21,430 nucleotides of DNA from a virus: the IMG/VR virus record IMGVR_UViG_3300038461_000015, positions 1 to 21,430 of that record; one strand, written 5' to 3'. Each line of letters opens with the position of its first letter. Position 1 is the first letter of the stretch. This document shows positions 7,626-14,372 of the stretch, one piece after another. A model generated the notes under the pieces. The model did no database searches. It was not told where the DNA came from and was given only the letters and a program-made list of their open reading frames with translations. The position numbers and the translations under genes are program-made.

Positions 7626-8240
7626 ATGGCGAGAGACCCCGCAAAGGCGCGAGCCGCCACGGCGAAGTGGGCCGCCAGCCATCGCGAAGAGATACGGGTG
7701 TACGGCCAGGCCTACCGAGCGTCGCATCGTAAGGAAGCGAGGGCCTACGCACTCACCCGTCGAGCAGCCCACATTGACGAGATTCGGGCGGCCGACCGCG
7801 CCTACGCCGCCGAGCGCCGACCGATGCATCGTGAGGAAGCGAGGGCCTATGCCCGAGCCTATCGGATGGCGCACCCCGAGAAGTCGCAGGCTGACAATCG
7901 AGCCTACGCCAACGCTCATCGCGAAGAGATAACGGCGTACCAGGCGGCCTACCGAGCGTCGCACCGCGACGCGGCCCGTGAGCATTACCGGAAGGCCAAA
8001 GCCATCCGCCGGGGGGCCGCCCTGTGCGACCATCCGGGCTGTCTGACCATCGGCCCTGACGCTCTCGCCTGGCAGACCAACCCGCATGTCTGCCACCTGT
8101 GCGGTACGCCCGTCTGGCGTGGTGTGAACCTCCACATGGATCACGTCGTGCCGATCTCTCGGGGAGGTCTGCACTGCGCCGACAACCTGAGGCCGGCATG
8201 CGGTCCGTGCAACGTGCGGAAGGGCGCCCGGGTGGCGTGA
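7626..8240 (+). CDS. HNH homing endonuclease 1, plus strand, with helical repeats
   Basis: The protein has 204 residues from ATG 7626 (MARDPAKARAATAKW), chosen by alignment with the second copy; ATG 7572 would add 18 residues. Residues 15-125 are degenerate repeats of about 14-16 residues (AxHREExxAYxxAYRAS), charged and helical, as in many free-standing phage HNH proteins, probably for DNA contact. The C-terminal nuclease has C156/C159 (CHLCGTP), DH at 172-173 in HMDHVVPISRGG, N187, and C192-C195 with N196. This is an HNH zinc-supported metal-finger nuclease. It is opposite in strand to all virion genes, lies between an intact 84-aa gene and the intact tail tube gene, and ends 10 bases before the former. 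It is most likely a homing endonuclease nicking or cutting the insertion site in related phages. Confidence 0.85.
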   Translation: MARDPAKARAATAKWAASHREEIRVYGQAYRASHRKEARAYALTRRAAHIDEIRAADRAYAAERRPMHREEARAYARAYRMAHPEKSQADNRAYANAHREEITAYQAAYRASHRDAAREHYRKAKAIRRGAALCDHPGCLTIGPDALAWQTNPHVCHLCGTPVWRGVNLHMDHVVPISRGGLHCADNLRPACGPCNVRKGARVA

Positions 8241-8250
8241 CACTGGCTGG

Positions 8251-8505
8251 TTACTCCTGCTCTGCTGTGACCGGCTCAGCCGGGACTTCGATGGGTTCCG
8301 GCACGATCGCCGGCTTGACTTCCGGCACCGCCGGCTTGTGCCGCCTTACGGGCGGTGTGGCGAGCGCGGTGGCTTGCGCCTCGAGTTCGCGGAAGTGCGC
8401 CAGGGCAGCCTCTCCGGCTTGCCGCTCCGCTTCTAGCGCCGCGTCTCGCGCCTGCTGACGTTCGGCGCGGCCGTTCCAGAGAGCTACATTTCCCTTGTAC
8501 GTCAT
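8251..8505 (-). CDS. Small protein of unknown function between tail terminator and tail tube
   Basis: The protein has 84 residues from ATG 8505, with GGAG five bases upstream. The N-terminus MTYKGNVALWNGRAERQQAR leads into a Glu/Ala/Arg-rich likely coiled helix (ALEAERQAGEAALAHFRELEAQ). The last third is Pro/Val/Glu-rich and probably disordered (PAVPEVKPAIVPEPIEVPAE). I do not recognise a family. Its position in the neck/tail block and its small size suggest a minor virion or assembly protein. The plus-strand HNH gene ends ten bases from its stop codon without disrupting it. Confidence 0.7.
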   Translation of the reverse strand: MTYKGNVALWNGRAERQQARDAALEAERQAGEAALAHFRELEAQATALATPPVRRHKPAVPEVKPAIVPEPIEVPAEPVTAEQE

Positions 8506-8513
8506 GGCGGCTC

Positions 8514-8939
8514 CTATATGGCTGCGAGGGTTGTGGGAAACCTGACTACCAGCGCCCAAAGCGGCTGACCGGTGCCTGTTGGGGGATAGGGGTCGTGGTC
8601 GATCCCAGATGAGACGACTTGGCTGTGCCAGATTCCCAACCCGGACGCGGCCTTGCGGGCGCCGACGTTGCGGAAGACCGCCTCGCCCAACATCCCGAAA
8701 GCCTCCGCGTCGACGTAGTTCGTGCCGTAGAACCGGACGTAGAGCGTCACGTCGCGGATTGGCATGTGCGGGATAGGTGGGCCATCGCCCCAGGCCACGA
8801 CCACGAACCGTTGGAAGGGGGTCTTGGAGTCGCCCGCTGCCGGCTCGTGTGCCCGGATCCTGTTGCCGCATGTCGAGCCCACGGCGGCCAGTAGCTCGGC
8901 GATGGCGGCGGCGATTGGGGAGAGCGCTTCGGCGGTCAT
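8514..8939 (-). CDS. Tail terminator / tail completion protein
   Basis: The protein has 141 residues from ATG 8939. The helical N-terminus MTAEALSPIAAAIAELLAAV is followed by a beta-rich part (FQRFVVVAWGDGP, RDVTLYVRFYGT, YVDAEAFGMLGEAVFRNVG, ALVVRFPTTLAAI). This alpha-then-beta pattern, with length near 130-140 and position between the gp10-like protein and the tail tube, is that of lambda gpU-type or DUF3168-type tail terminators, which cap the tube and dock it to the head. HNH gene 2's leader begins just 11 bases upstream of its start codon, leaving only a GGGGG-type weak ribosome site. The role is inferred from context and general pattern. Confidence 0.65.
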   Translation of the reverse strand: MTAEALSPIAAAIAELLAAVGSTCGNRIRAHEPAAGDSKTPFQRFVVVAWGDGPPIPHMPIRDVTLYVRFYGTNYVDAEAFGMLGEAVFRNVGARKAASGLGIWHSQVVSSGIDHDPYPPTGTGQPLWALVVRFPTTLAAI

Positions 8940-8950
8940 GGCTGCCCCCA

Positions 8951-9046
8951 GGTGTACAATGTGCGGGACGGCAGGCTTGGTGCCGGTTTTCTATGCCCCG
9001 TCTTCGGCCAAGCCCCGGAGGCGGGGCACTCCATATCGGAGAGGCT
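8951..9046 (+). promoter_or_regulatory. Leader of HNH gene 2 with TACAAT box and hairpin
   Basis: This matches the leader at 7530-7625. GGTGTACAATGT begins at 8951, TACAAT is at 8955-8960, a TTTTCT tract precedes ATG 8993, and GCCCCG (8995-9000) can pair with CGGGGC (9022-9027). GGAG at 9038-9041 sits five bases before GTG 9047, a usable ribosome site. The hairpin lies between the possible promoter and this site and could control access to it. Confidence 0.5.
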
Positions 9047-9868
9047 GTGAGAGACCCCGCAGAGCAGAAGGCGCGCAGCGCGGCTTACTATGCTGCCCAT
9101 CGCGACGCGATCAAGGCTCGGGCGGCCGCCTACCGCTTGACCCACTTGGAGCAAGAGCGGGCGCACCATGCCGCCCACTACGCGGCGCACCGAGACGAGG
9201 ACAATGCTCGGCGCAAGGCTCATTACGCGGCGCATCGCGAGGAGGCCAAGGTAAGCGGCGCGGCGCACTACAGAGCCCACCGCGAAGAGATAGCGGCTTG
9301 GAGCGTGGGCTACTATGCGGCGAATCGTGAGAGGATCATCGCCCGAGGCCGGGCATACAGACACGCCCAAACTGCGGCCCGGCGGGAAGCTCGCGGCGAG
9401 ATTATCACCCTGACTCCGCGTGAACGGGGTGCGGCATACCGCCAAGCCCACAGGGCCGAGGTAATCGCGTATCGCGTCGCCTATCGTGCCGCCCACCGTG
9501 AGGAACTGCAGGCCTATGCCGCGGCCTACCATGAGCGGGAGCGGGAGCGAGCCCGGGCTAACCATGCCGCGTGGGAAGCGGCCAACCCGGACAGGGTCCG
9601 CGAGCATAGGCGAAGGATGAAGGCCGTCCGGCGCGGCGCGCCGCTGTGCGACCACGCTTCGTGTCTGGCGCTCGGCGCGTCGGCCCTCGCCTGGCAAGTC
9701 AACCCGCATGTCTGCTACATCTGCGGAACGCCCGTGTTCATGGGCAAGGGCGGCAACCTTCATTTCGATCACGTCATCCCGATCTCGCGGGGCGGCGTCC
9801 ATTGCGCTGAAAACCTCCGGCCCGCTTGCGCGCCGTGCAACCAGCGCAAGGCCGCCAAGGTAGCCTGA
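9047..9868 (+). CDS. HNH homing endonuclease 2, plus strand, with helical repeats
   Basis: The protein has 273 residues from GTG 9047 (VRDPAEQKARSAAYYAAHR), supported by GGAG upstream; ATG 8993 would add 18 residues. It is a paralogue of the gene at 7626-8240, with more N-terminal repeat units of the type YYAAHREExxA (residues about 10-195). The nuclease end has C223/C226 (CYICGTP), DH at 241-242 in HFDHVIPISRGG, N256, C261/C264 and N265. Most of the last 70 residues match the first copy. It lies between an intact gp10-like gene (stop 9877) and an intact tail terminator gene. Joining the flanks without the element would leave roughly 20 bases between those two genes, consistent with clean insertion. 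Confidence 0.85.
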   Translation: MRDPAEQKARSAAYYAAHRDAIKARAAAYRLTHLEQERAHHAAHYAAHRDEDNARRKAHYAAHREEAKVSGAAHYRAHREEIAAWSVGYYAANRERIIARGRAYRHAQTAARREARGEIITLTPRERGAAYRQAHRAEVIAYRVAYRAAHREELQAYAAAYHERERERARANHAAWEAANPDRVREHRRRMKAVRRGAPLCDHASCLALGASALAWQVNPHVCYICGTPVFMGKGGNLHFDHVIPISRGGVHCAENLRPACAPCNQRKAAKVA

Positions 9869-9876
9869 CGCGGGCA

Positions 9877-10383
9877 TCATTTCGGCACCGCGGCGATACG
9901 CCTAGAGATCGATGGCAAGATGCACTTGCTCGCATCCTGGATGTGTCGGTTGAAGCTTGGTAGGAGCGTCGGGCGCGCCACTTCATGGATCGTGCCGAGT
10001 TCGGCGAAGTGCGCGATCGGGGAGTCGACCATGACGAACCCGACCACCTGATCGGCCGGAGTCGCGGCACCCTTCGGCTTGTTCCCGGCTGCCGTGCGCT
10101 CGCCTGTTCCGGCGACCAACTTCCCCGCCGCGTACACGGCAACCCGGCCCATGTCAGCCATCATCGGCACGCCGCGCTCCGCGGCCGTCTCCGGGTCGCG
10201 TGGGGCGTTGGCGGCGTAGTCGTCGCGGACCTGTTCGAGCATCTCTTCTACGCCGTCAACCACCCCGGCGTACAGCGCATCGACGGCGGCGCGGTTGTAG
10301 GCGATGGTCACCTCTCTGCGCGTGACCGTGCGGAACGTGGTTCCGGGTGCCTTGACGACTTCGCCGAATGCGGAAGTGGCCAT
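9877..10383 (-). CDS. HK97 gp10-like neck / head-tail joining protein
   Basis: The protein has 168 residues from ATG 10383, which overlaps the head-closure TGA by one base (TGATG); GTG 10386 is an alternative. It has a helical central stretch (AYNRAAVDALYAGVVDGVEE, then VRDDYAANAPRDPETAAERG) and a later VVGFVMVDSPIAHFAELGTI followed by HEVARPTLLPSFNRH. The block ending ...HFxExGTxxxxARPxLxPAxxR is a hallmark of the HK97-gp10 family of tail-component or head-tail joining proteins. It acts at the neck between head closure and tail terminator, matching its gene order. The function is a structural inference. Confidence 0.75.
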   Translation of the reverse strand: MATSAFGEVVKAPGTTFRTVTRREVTIAYNRAAVDALYAGVVDGVEEMLEQVRDDYAANAPRDPETAAERGVPMMADMGRVAVYAAGKLVAGTGERTAAGNKPKGAATPADQVVGFVMVDSPIAHFAELGTIHEVARPTLLPSFNRHIQDASKCILPSISRRIAAVPK

Positions 10384-10979
10384 CACGCCACCTCCGTTAC
10401 GCCGAGGACAAGATGGTGCCCCGCGCCGGCCGCGTCAGGCATCGAGTTGATGTCGTACCGCTTGCCGCCGCACTCGATCCAGCAGTCCGTGGTGAGCCCG
10501 GCCAGCGGCCACATGTCCACGGCCAGCGTCGAAATGACCGCGCCACCCTGGTTGAACAGCTGAACCTCATTGGCCCTCAGCGGCCGGATACGACCATCTA
10601 CCCCACCTGCCGGAGTGATCGTTACGGGAGCGGTAATCGGTTGATACATCCCGTCCAGCACCGCCGTCCCCGCGCCGTCCACTTCGCGCACCTGATCCCC
10701 TGAGTCGTGGGGCAGCATGAGCGGCGTGACGAGCGGCACGGTGAGCCCGGAGACATAGGTGGCGATCTGTGCGATCTCTGTCTCGCCAACGTCTCCGAAC
10801 CGTAGGTAGCGGCCCGTGGCGACGTGTGTGGCGGCCGCCACGGCGACGGAGAGCGCACCCGGCGCAGTATCCGCGGTGAGCAGGGTATTCGCGCCGCCTA
10901 CCGTCTCGGCATCGCTGGAGAGGACGGGCGCCAGCCGCTTGATGACGAGGGTGGCGTTTAGGAGGCTGCTGAAACTCAT
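10383..10979 (-). CDS. Head closure (stopper) protein with inserted domain
   Basis: The protein has 198 residues from ATG 10979, overlapping the adaptor stop by four bases. Its short N-terminal part (MSFSSLLNATLVIKRLAP) and C-terminal part (QLFNQGGAVISTLAVDMWPL, DCWIECGGKRYDINSMPDA, HHLVLGVTEVA) form a small beta-rich core like SPP1 gp16-type stoppers, which plug the portal after packaging. Residues about 28-106 are an inserted domain nearly the same as one in the tail tube protein. The core alone would be about 120 residues, the usual stopper size, supporting the idea that this domain was added. The position third after capsid genes fits. Stopper identity is inferred from order and size. Confidence 0.65.
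   Translation of the reverse strand: MSFSSLLNATLVIKRLAPVLSSDAETVGGANTLLTADTAPGALSVAVAAATHVATGRYLRFGDVGETEIAQIATYVSGLTVPLVTPLMLPHDSGDQVREVDGAGTAVLDGMYQPITAPVTITPAGGVDGRIRPLRANEVQLFNQGGAVISTLAVDMWPLAGLTTDCWIECGGKRYDINSMPDAAGAGHHLVLGVTEVA
10665..10874 (-). repeat. Shared virion domain, copy B (in the head-closure protein)
   Basis: This encodes residues 36-105, aligned without gaps to the tail tube copy at 6942-7151. The nucleotide sequence is also visibly related, for example around the codons for TYVSGLT, so the two domains share recent ancestry. Confidence 0.8.
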
Positions 10980-11626
10980 GTGGTCGCCCCGATCCGGTCA
11001 TCCTCAGACGAGGTGCGGATGCGCATGGTGCCCTTCGGCAGGTGCGTCATAAGCGAGCGGATCAGCACCTTGCGCGGGTCGATTTCTCCAGGCCCCGGCC
11101 GGAGGTGCTTGGCGTAGCTGTAGTCGCCGATATGCTCGGCCTGGTAGCCCGATTCGGTCATGGTCATCCGGCAGAGTTCGATCACGACGCGGACCACTTC
11201 GAGAGAGTCGTTCGGCGTGTAGGTGACCTCGACCAGCGGGCCATTCCAGCCTCCGGATGCCCGTTCCACGAGCGTCCCCTGACGCAACAGGCGGATATCA
11301 CCCGCCGAGATGGTCACGCCGTTGTCTACAACTGTCACGGCGTCCGTGGGGCGCAACAGGCCGAGTGGTCCCATGCGGTCGGACATCATCCAGAACGCCG
11401 CATAACCGGAGCGGTCCGGCTGCATCGCCACGGTGTCGATATAGAGCCCCATCTGGGCTGGGTCGCCGATGTAGTACGCCTGCGTCCGGGAACCGGAGAG
11501 GTCGGTGATCTGCCGCGCGAGCATCGCCTCCTCGCGATTGATCACATCCTGAATGTCCGCGTCGGCCATCGGTTGCGCGGGTGATACCAGCGCCTTGACC
11601 TGTGCGAGGGTCGTCAGACTCGTCAT
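10976..11626 (-). CDS. Head-tail adaptor / connector protein
   Basis: The protein has 216 residues. ATG 11626 overlaps the glycosyltransferase stop (ATGA), and its own stop overlaps the next start in the same way. Longer upstream readings are shadows of the glycosyltransferase. The beginning, MTSLTTLAQVKALVSPAQPM and ADADIQDVINREEAMLARQI, is the helical opening typical of HK97 gp6 / SPP1 gp15-type adaptors. A beta-rich centre follows (GPLGLLRPTDAVTVVDNGVT, DIRLLRQGTLVERASGGWNG), then VRVVIELCRMTMTESGYQAE and GEIDPRKVLIRSL. It likely forms the ring below the portal. Function is inferred from pattern and gene order. Confidence 0.7.
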   Translation of the reverse strand: MTSLTTLAQVKALVSPAQPMADADIQDVINREEAMLARQITDLSGSRTQAYYIGDPAQMGLYIDTVAMQPDRSGYAAFWMMSDRMGPLGLLRPTDAVTVVDNGVTISAGDIRLLRQGTLVERASGGWNGPLVEVTYTPNDSLEVVRVVIELCRMTMTESGYQAEHIGDYSYAKHLRPGPGEIDPRKVLIRSLMTHLPKGTMRIRTSSEDDRIGATT

Positions 11627-12348
11627 CGGGGCCACTCCCATTCGATCTTGTCTCGGACCACGATCCCGTGGGCGCCGTCGTTGTCTCCGAGCGGTCCCCA
11701 TGTCTTCAGGAGTGCATGGCCCGCGAGCATCCCCTCGACCTTGGCGATACGGAAGCCGGCGGTCTGTAGGCGCTCGCCGAACTCGACATCCTCGCCGCCG
11801 TACTTCCACGCTTCCTTGACGACTTCCTTGCGCGTCATAACGTCGCCGAAGTGCCAGGTGACGGTCTGCTGATCGGTGACAAACCAGGGCTGAGTCAGCG
11901 TCTCGAAAACCCTTCGGTGGATCAACGTGCAGCCGAACGGCGCCCACTCGATGATGCCTTTGTTCGGCCGCGGCATACACGGCCAGCAGCCAGGAGATAC
12001 AGCCCCACCGTCGCCGCTGTCCGCGCGCTTGGGGACGATCCAGCCCTTCGGGTAGCCGACGGGGTAGTCGACCGCGGCCACGTCAGCGTTGAGTGCGAGG
12101 GACGCCGTGAGGGCGTCAGCGGGCGGCACGGTGTCCTCTTCGACGAACCAGAGGTACTCGGCGCCGGTTGCCATGCCCAACTCCGTCACGCGCTCGTGAC
12201 AATCGGGAATGGGCAAGTCGTGGGTAAACCGCCAGCCACGGCACTCGTGGCCGGCGGCTACCGCTTGGTCGACGTTGGCCATCACGGCCTCGGCGGTCCG
12301 GCTATGCACCAGACCGCGCGAGGGCGTCAGGACCACGAAAGAGGACAC
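11623..12348 (-). CDS. GT-A (family 2-like) glycosyltransferase
   Basis: The protein has 241 residues from GTG 12348; no clear ribosome site precedes it, but the 26-codon ORF ends three bases upstream, so translation may be coupled. MSSFVVLTPSRG is a typical GT-A opening strand. FVEEDTVPP (residues 68-76) occupies the position of the nucleotide-sugar/metal-binding DxD motif. WAPFGCTLIHRRVFE (135-149) matches the acceptor-side loop common in such enzymes. GGEDVEFGERLQTAGF (184-199) resembles the ED...L..R...G catalytic-base motif, followed by H211. It probably transfers a sugar from a nucleotide sugar. The substrate is unknown; capsid or tail protein, or host surface polymer, are possible. Its place between capsid and adaptor genes is unusual but the gene is fully integrated in the operon. 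Confidence 0.75.
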   Translation of the reverse strand: MSSFVVLTPSRGLVHSRTAEAVMANVDQAVAAGHECRGWRFTHDLPIPDCHERVTELGMATGAEYLWFVEEDTVPPADALTASLALNADVAAVDYPVGYPKGWIVPKRADSGDGGAVSPGCWPCMPRPNKGIIEWAPFGCTLIHRRVFETLTQPWFVTDQQTVTWHFGDVMTRKEVVKEAWKYGGEDVEFGERLQTAGFRIAKVEGMLAGHALLKTWGPLGDNDGAHGIVVRDKIEWEWPR

Positions 12349-12351
12349 GAA

Positions 12352-12432
12352 CTACTCGTGGGGATCGTTGATGCCGGGAGGCGTGCTTGAGGGCAGGTCC
12401 CCGGCGCCCTTGGACTGTGGCTTGTGAGCCAT
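12352..12432 (-). CDS. Very small ORF (26 aa) between capsid and glycosyltransferase
   Basis: This short reading from ATG 12432 to TAG 12354-12352 has the best ribosome site in the interval (AAGGAG, eight bases upstream). The peptide starts MAHKPQSKGAGDLP and is rich in Pro, Gly and Ser, with no hydrophobic core, so it would be unstructured. Without it, the glycosyltransferase would lack a ribosome site. It may be a genuine micro-protein or only a translational lead-in for the next gene. No family is recognised. Confidence 0.5.
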   Translation of the reverse strand: MAHKPQSKGAGDLPSSTPPGINDPHE

Positions 12433-12479
12433 TGAAGGTACTCCTTGCGCTCGTCTGTTGCGCTCGTGTGCTTGTGGGC

Positions 12480-13412
12480 TTAGGACTTGACCAGCACGAC
12501 GTGGTTGGTTCGGAGCGCCTTGACACCATAGAGAATGTCAAAGCCTGCCCGGACCGCGCGGTCGACCATGCTGTAGTAGATCTGGAAGCGCAGGCTGATG
12601 CCGCTCTCCGGATCTTGCACCTGCGCCTCGCGCACGCCCGAACTCGCAAGAGCAGGCATGAACGGACGTGAGGCGAATATGAAGCCGTTGCGGGCGAGAG
12701 CCAGGTTGTTTGTCGAGGTTAGGACCGACGTGGAACTGGTCGGGGTGAGCTGGCTGACGTAGAGGTCGAAGCCGTAGAGCGAGCCCATGCTGCCCTCTGC
12801 GACCGCGCCAGGCTTGGCGAACGCGAAGTAACTTTGGAGGGTCGTGTCACTGAGAAGCGCGATCTCGTCCTTCGTGCTCAAGACGAGCGAGCGGCCGACC
12901 TGCGGGACCTTGGCGTCGTTCATGGCCTTCCGAGCCGCGCGGATCGTTGCGGCCGTGATGTCCACGCCATAAGTCCCGACGGTCGTGATGCCGTTCGTGT
13001 TCCAGAGCGCGAACAGGTCAGCTTCCAGGCCCTCCACGAGGGCGATGACCGATCCCTCGATGTATCGGTCGATGAGGTCCGGGGCACCCTGCGCCGTCTG
13101 GGCTCGGGCGACATCCTCGACAAGCCAGTCAACGTAGGCGTGCTGATCGAGCACGACGGGGACCGTCGCCCCGCCCACCGGCAACTGGAGCGTCGTGGGG
13201 GTGTCGGCCGTCTTCTTGTTGGCCGTGAACGTCCCGGGGTACGGGATGTTGAGAGTCTTTCCCCGCCAGCCAGCCTCGAAGTCCGTGTCACGGGCGACGA
13301 GCTTGCTCAGGGTGATATTGGCCCGCAGGATGTCGAGCGCGCGCTGCGCCCAGATCTGCGGAATGAACCCCGCGGTATCCGCGGTGCTAGTGAGAATGGC
13401 CCCTGTCGGCAT
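12480..13412 (-). CDS. Major capsid protein
   Basis: The protein has 310 residues from ATG 13412, with AGGAG seven bases upstream, one of the strongest ribosome sites in the window, fitting high expression. The opening TADTAGFIPQIWAQRALDIL, then GKTLNIPYPGTFTANKKTAD, and DWLVEDVARAQT with DLIDRYIEGSVIALVEGLEA match the N-arm and long-helix arrangement of HK97-fold coat proteins of the P22 gp5-like kind. VGRSLVLSTKDEIALLSD and later MVDRAVRAGFDILYGVKALR are typical late segments. It lies directly after the scaffold gene. No separate protease gene and no N-terminal delta domain are apparent, consistent with a separate scaffold. The fold class is inferred. Confidence 0.85.
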   Translation of the reverse strand: MPTGAILTSTADTAGFIPQIWAQRALDILRANITLSKLVARDTDFEAGWRGKTLNIPYPGTFTANKKTADTPTTLQLPVGGATVPVVLDQHAYVDWLVEDVARAQTAQGAPDLIDRYIEGSVIALVEGLEADLFALWNTNGITTVGTYGVDITAATIRAARKAMNDAKVPQVGRSLVLSTKDEIALLSDTTLQSYFAFAKPGAVAEGSMGSLYGFDLYVSQLTPTSSTSVLTSTNNLALARNGFIFASRPFMPALASSGVREAQVQDPESGISLRFQIYYSMVDRAVRAGFDILYGVKALRTNHVVLVKS

Positions 13413-13427
13413 TTAGATCTCCTTGGA

Positions 13428-14066
13428 TCACTTGGGGTTGTCATCCACGACCCGGCCGTCGCGCAGGGCCTGCATGATCGCGGCTTGATTAGCCACGTAG
13501 AACGCGCGGTCGTTGAGCTGGGATGCCCGGAATGTCGGGGCGCTGCCGAGTGCGGTAGGGCTTCCGGCATCCCAAGAGCCGGGGCGCTTGCCGCCGAACA
13601 ACTCGGAGTAAGCGGTCTTAGCCTTGCTCACTTCCTCATTGAGACCGGCCACGTTTCCGTCCTCATCGACCGCCAAACTGGCGAATGCGGGGGCGTTGGC
13701 GAGGAGGTCGGACTTTGTGCATCCGGCGGCCGCGAGTGCCGCCTTCACTTCGGCCCTGCGGACCTTCGCGTCGGCTTTCACCATCGCTTCGGACGCGCCC
13801 TCTGCCTTGGCCTTGGCGACTGCCTGCTCCTGCTCCGACTTGCCGGCGAGTTCGAGAGCGGCCAACCTGTCGGTCAGCTTCTTGAGTTCGCGTTCAGCAG
13901 TCTTGCGAGCGTCGCGCTCTTGCTGGAGGGCTTGCTTTCCGCCTTCGCCAAGCGCTTCGGCGGTCCCCGTCGCGGGTTCCGTCTCCGGCGCGGCCGGTGG
14001 AGTCTGGACAGGCATCGCACCTGTCGCGGCGGGGATCGCCCCCGCGGGAGTGGTCGTTTCACCCAT
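13428..14066 (-). CDS. Scaffolding protein
   Basis: The protein has 212 residues from ATG 14066 (MGETTTPAG), with AAGGA upstream; the extension to 14093 lacks a ribosome site. A Pro/Ala/Thr-rich disordered N-terminus (residues 1-40) leads to a highly charged coiled coil (ALQQERDARKTAERELKKLT through residue 110). A C-terminal part follows with GCTKSDLLANAPAFASLAVD and YSELFGGKRPGSWDAG. This layout, and position just before the major capsid gene, is that of phage scaffold proteins, which template procapsid assembly and then leave. The GTKSDLL-like and FGGxRPG segments occur in the scaffold family of actinobacterial and Firmicute phages. Confidence 0.85.
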   Translation of the reverse strand: MGETTTPAGAIPAATGAMPVQTPPAAPETEPATGTAEALGEGGKQALQQERDARKTAERELKKLTDRLAALELAGKSEQEQAVAKAKAEGASEAMVKADAKVRRAEVKAALAAAGCTKSDLLANAPAFASLAVDEDGNVAGLNEEVSKAKTAYSELFGGKRPGSWDAGSPTALGSAPTFRASQLNDRAFYVANQAAIMQALRDGRVVDDNPK

Positions 14067-14112
14067 GGTAATTCGCGTCCTTTCGGGATGCAAGGGTCTT
14101 TTGGCGATACAT

Positions 14113-14364
14113 CTAAGCCAGTTCTAGCTCTCTCGCCGAGATTTTCTCGGTCAACTCGGCGACCGTGCCGGAGCCCTTTAGCCCGAGTTCCTTCGCGCGC
14201 TTGACCAACTCGGCGCGGGCGGCCAGGCCGGCGGCCGGTGCCTTAGGTGCCTTTTCCTGTTTTCCAGGAGCCAGGCCTAGACTCTTGGCTAGTTCGGCGT
14301 CTTCCTCGTATGTCTCGCCCAATCCGTCGTCCATGACCATCGCGCCGATCTTCCATTTCGCCAT
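14113..14364 (-). CDS. Small protein with SAP/HeH-like C-terminal segment
   Basis: The protein has 83 residues from ATG 14364, eight bases after the methyltransferase stop. A conserved-looking start (MAKWKIGAMVMDDGLGETYE) is followed by a Lys/Ala/Pro-rich linker (PGKQEKAPKAPAAG). The C-terminal helix-turn-helix-like stretch (RAELVKRAKELGLKGSGTVA, ELTEKI) matches the LxxxAxxLGLxxxGxxxELxxRI pattern of SAP and HeH/LEM domains, which often bind nucleic acid. Small proteins with such domains are common next to scaffold and capsid genes. A role in DNA handling or capsid assembly is possible, but none can be shown. Confidence 0.65.
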   Translation of the reverse strand: MAKWKIGAMVMDDGLGETYEEDAELAKSLGLAPGKQEKAPKAPAAGLAARAELVKRAKELGLKGSGTVAELTEKISARELELA

Positions 14365-14372
14365 TTCGGTGC

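Noticed and set aside
7530-9868. HEARO/IscB-type RNA-guided system
   Set aside because: The leaders are short and the proteins carry HNH plus helical repeats but no RuvC motifs, bridge helix or arginine-rich guide-binding region.
7530-9868. HNH genes inside group I introns
   Set aside because: Neither insertion interrupts a gene; both lie between complete neighbouring genes, and no intron core was seen.
12834-14204. Plus-strand open frame of 456 codons
   Set aside because: It spans antisense to both the capsid and scaffold genes and crosses their boundary, so it is a compositional shadow.
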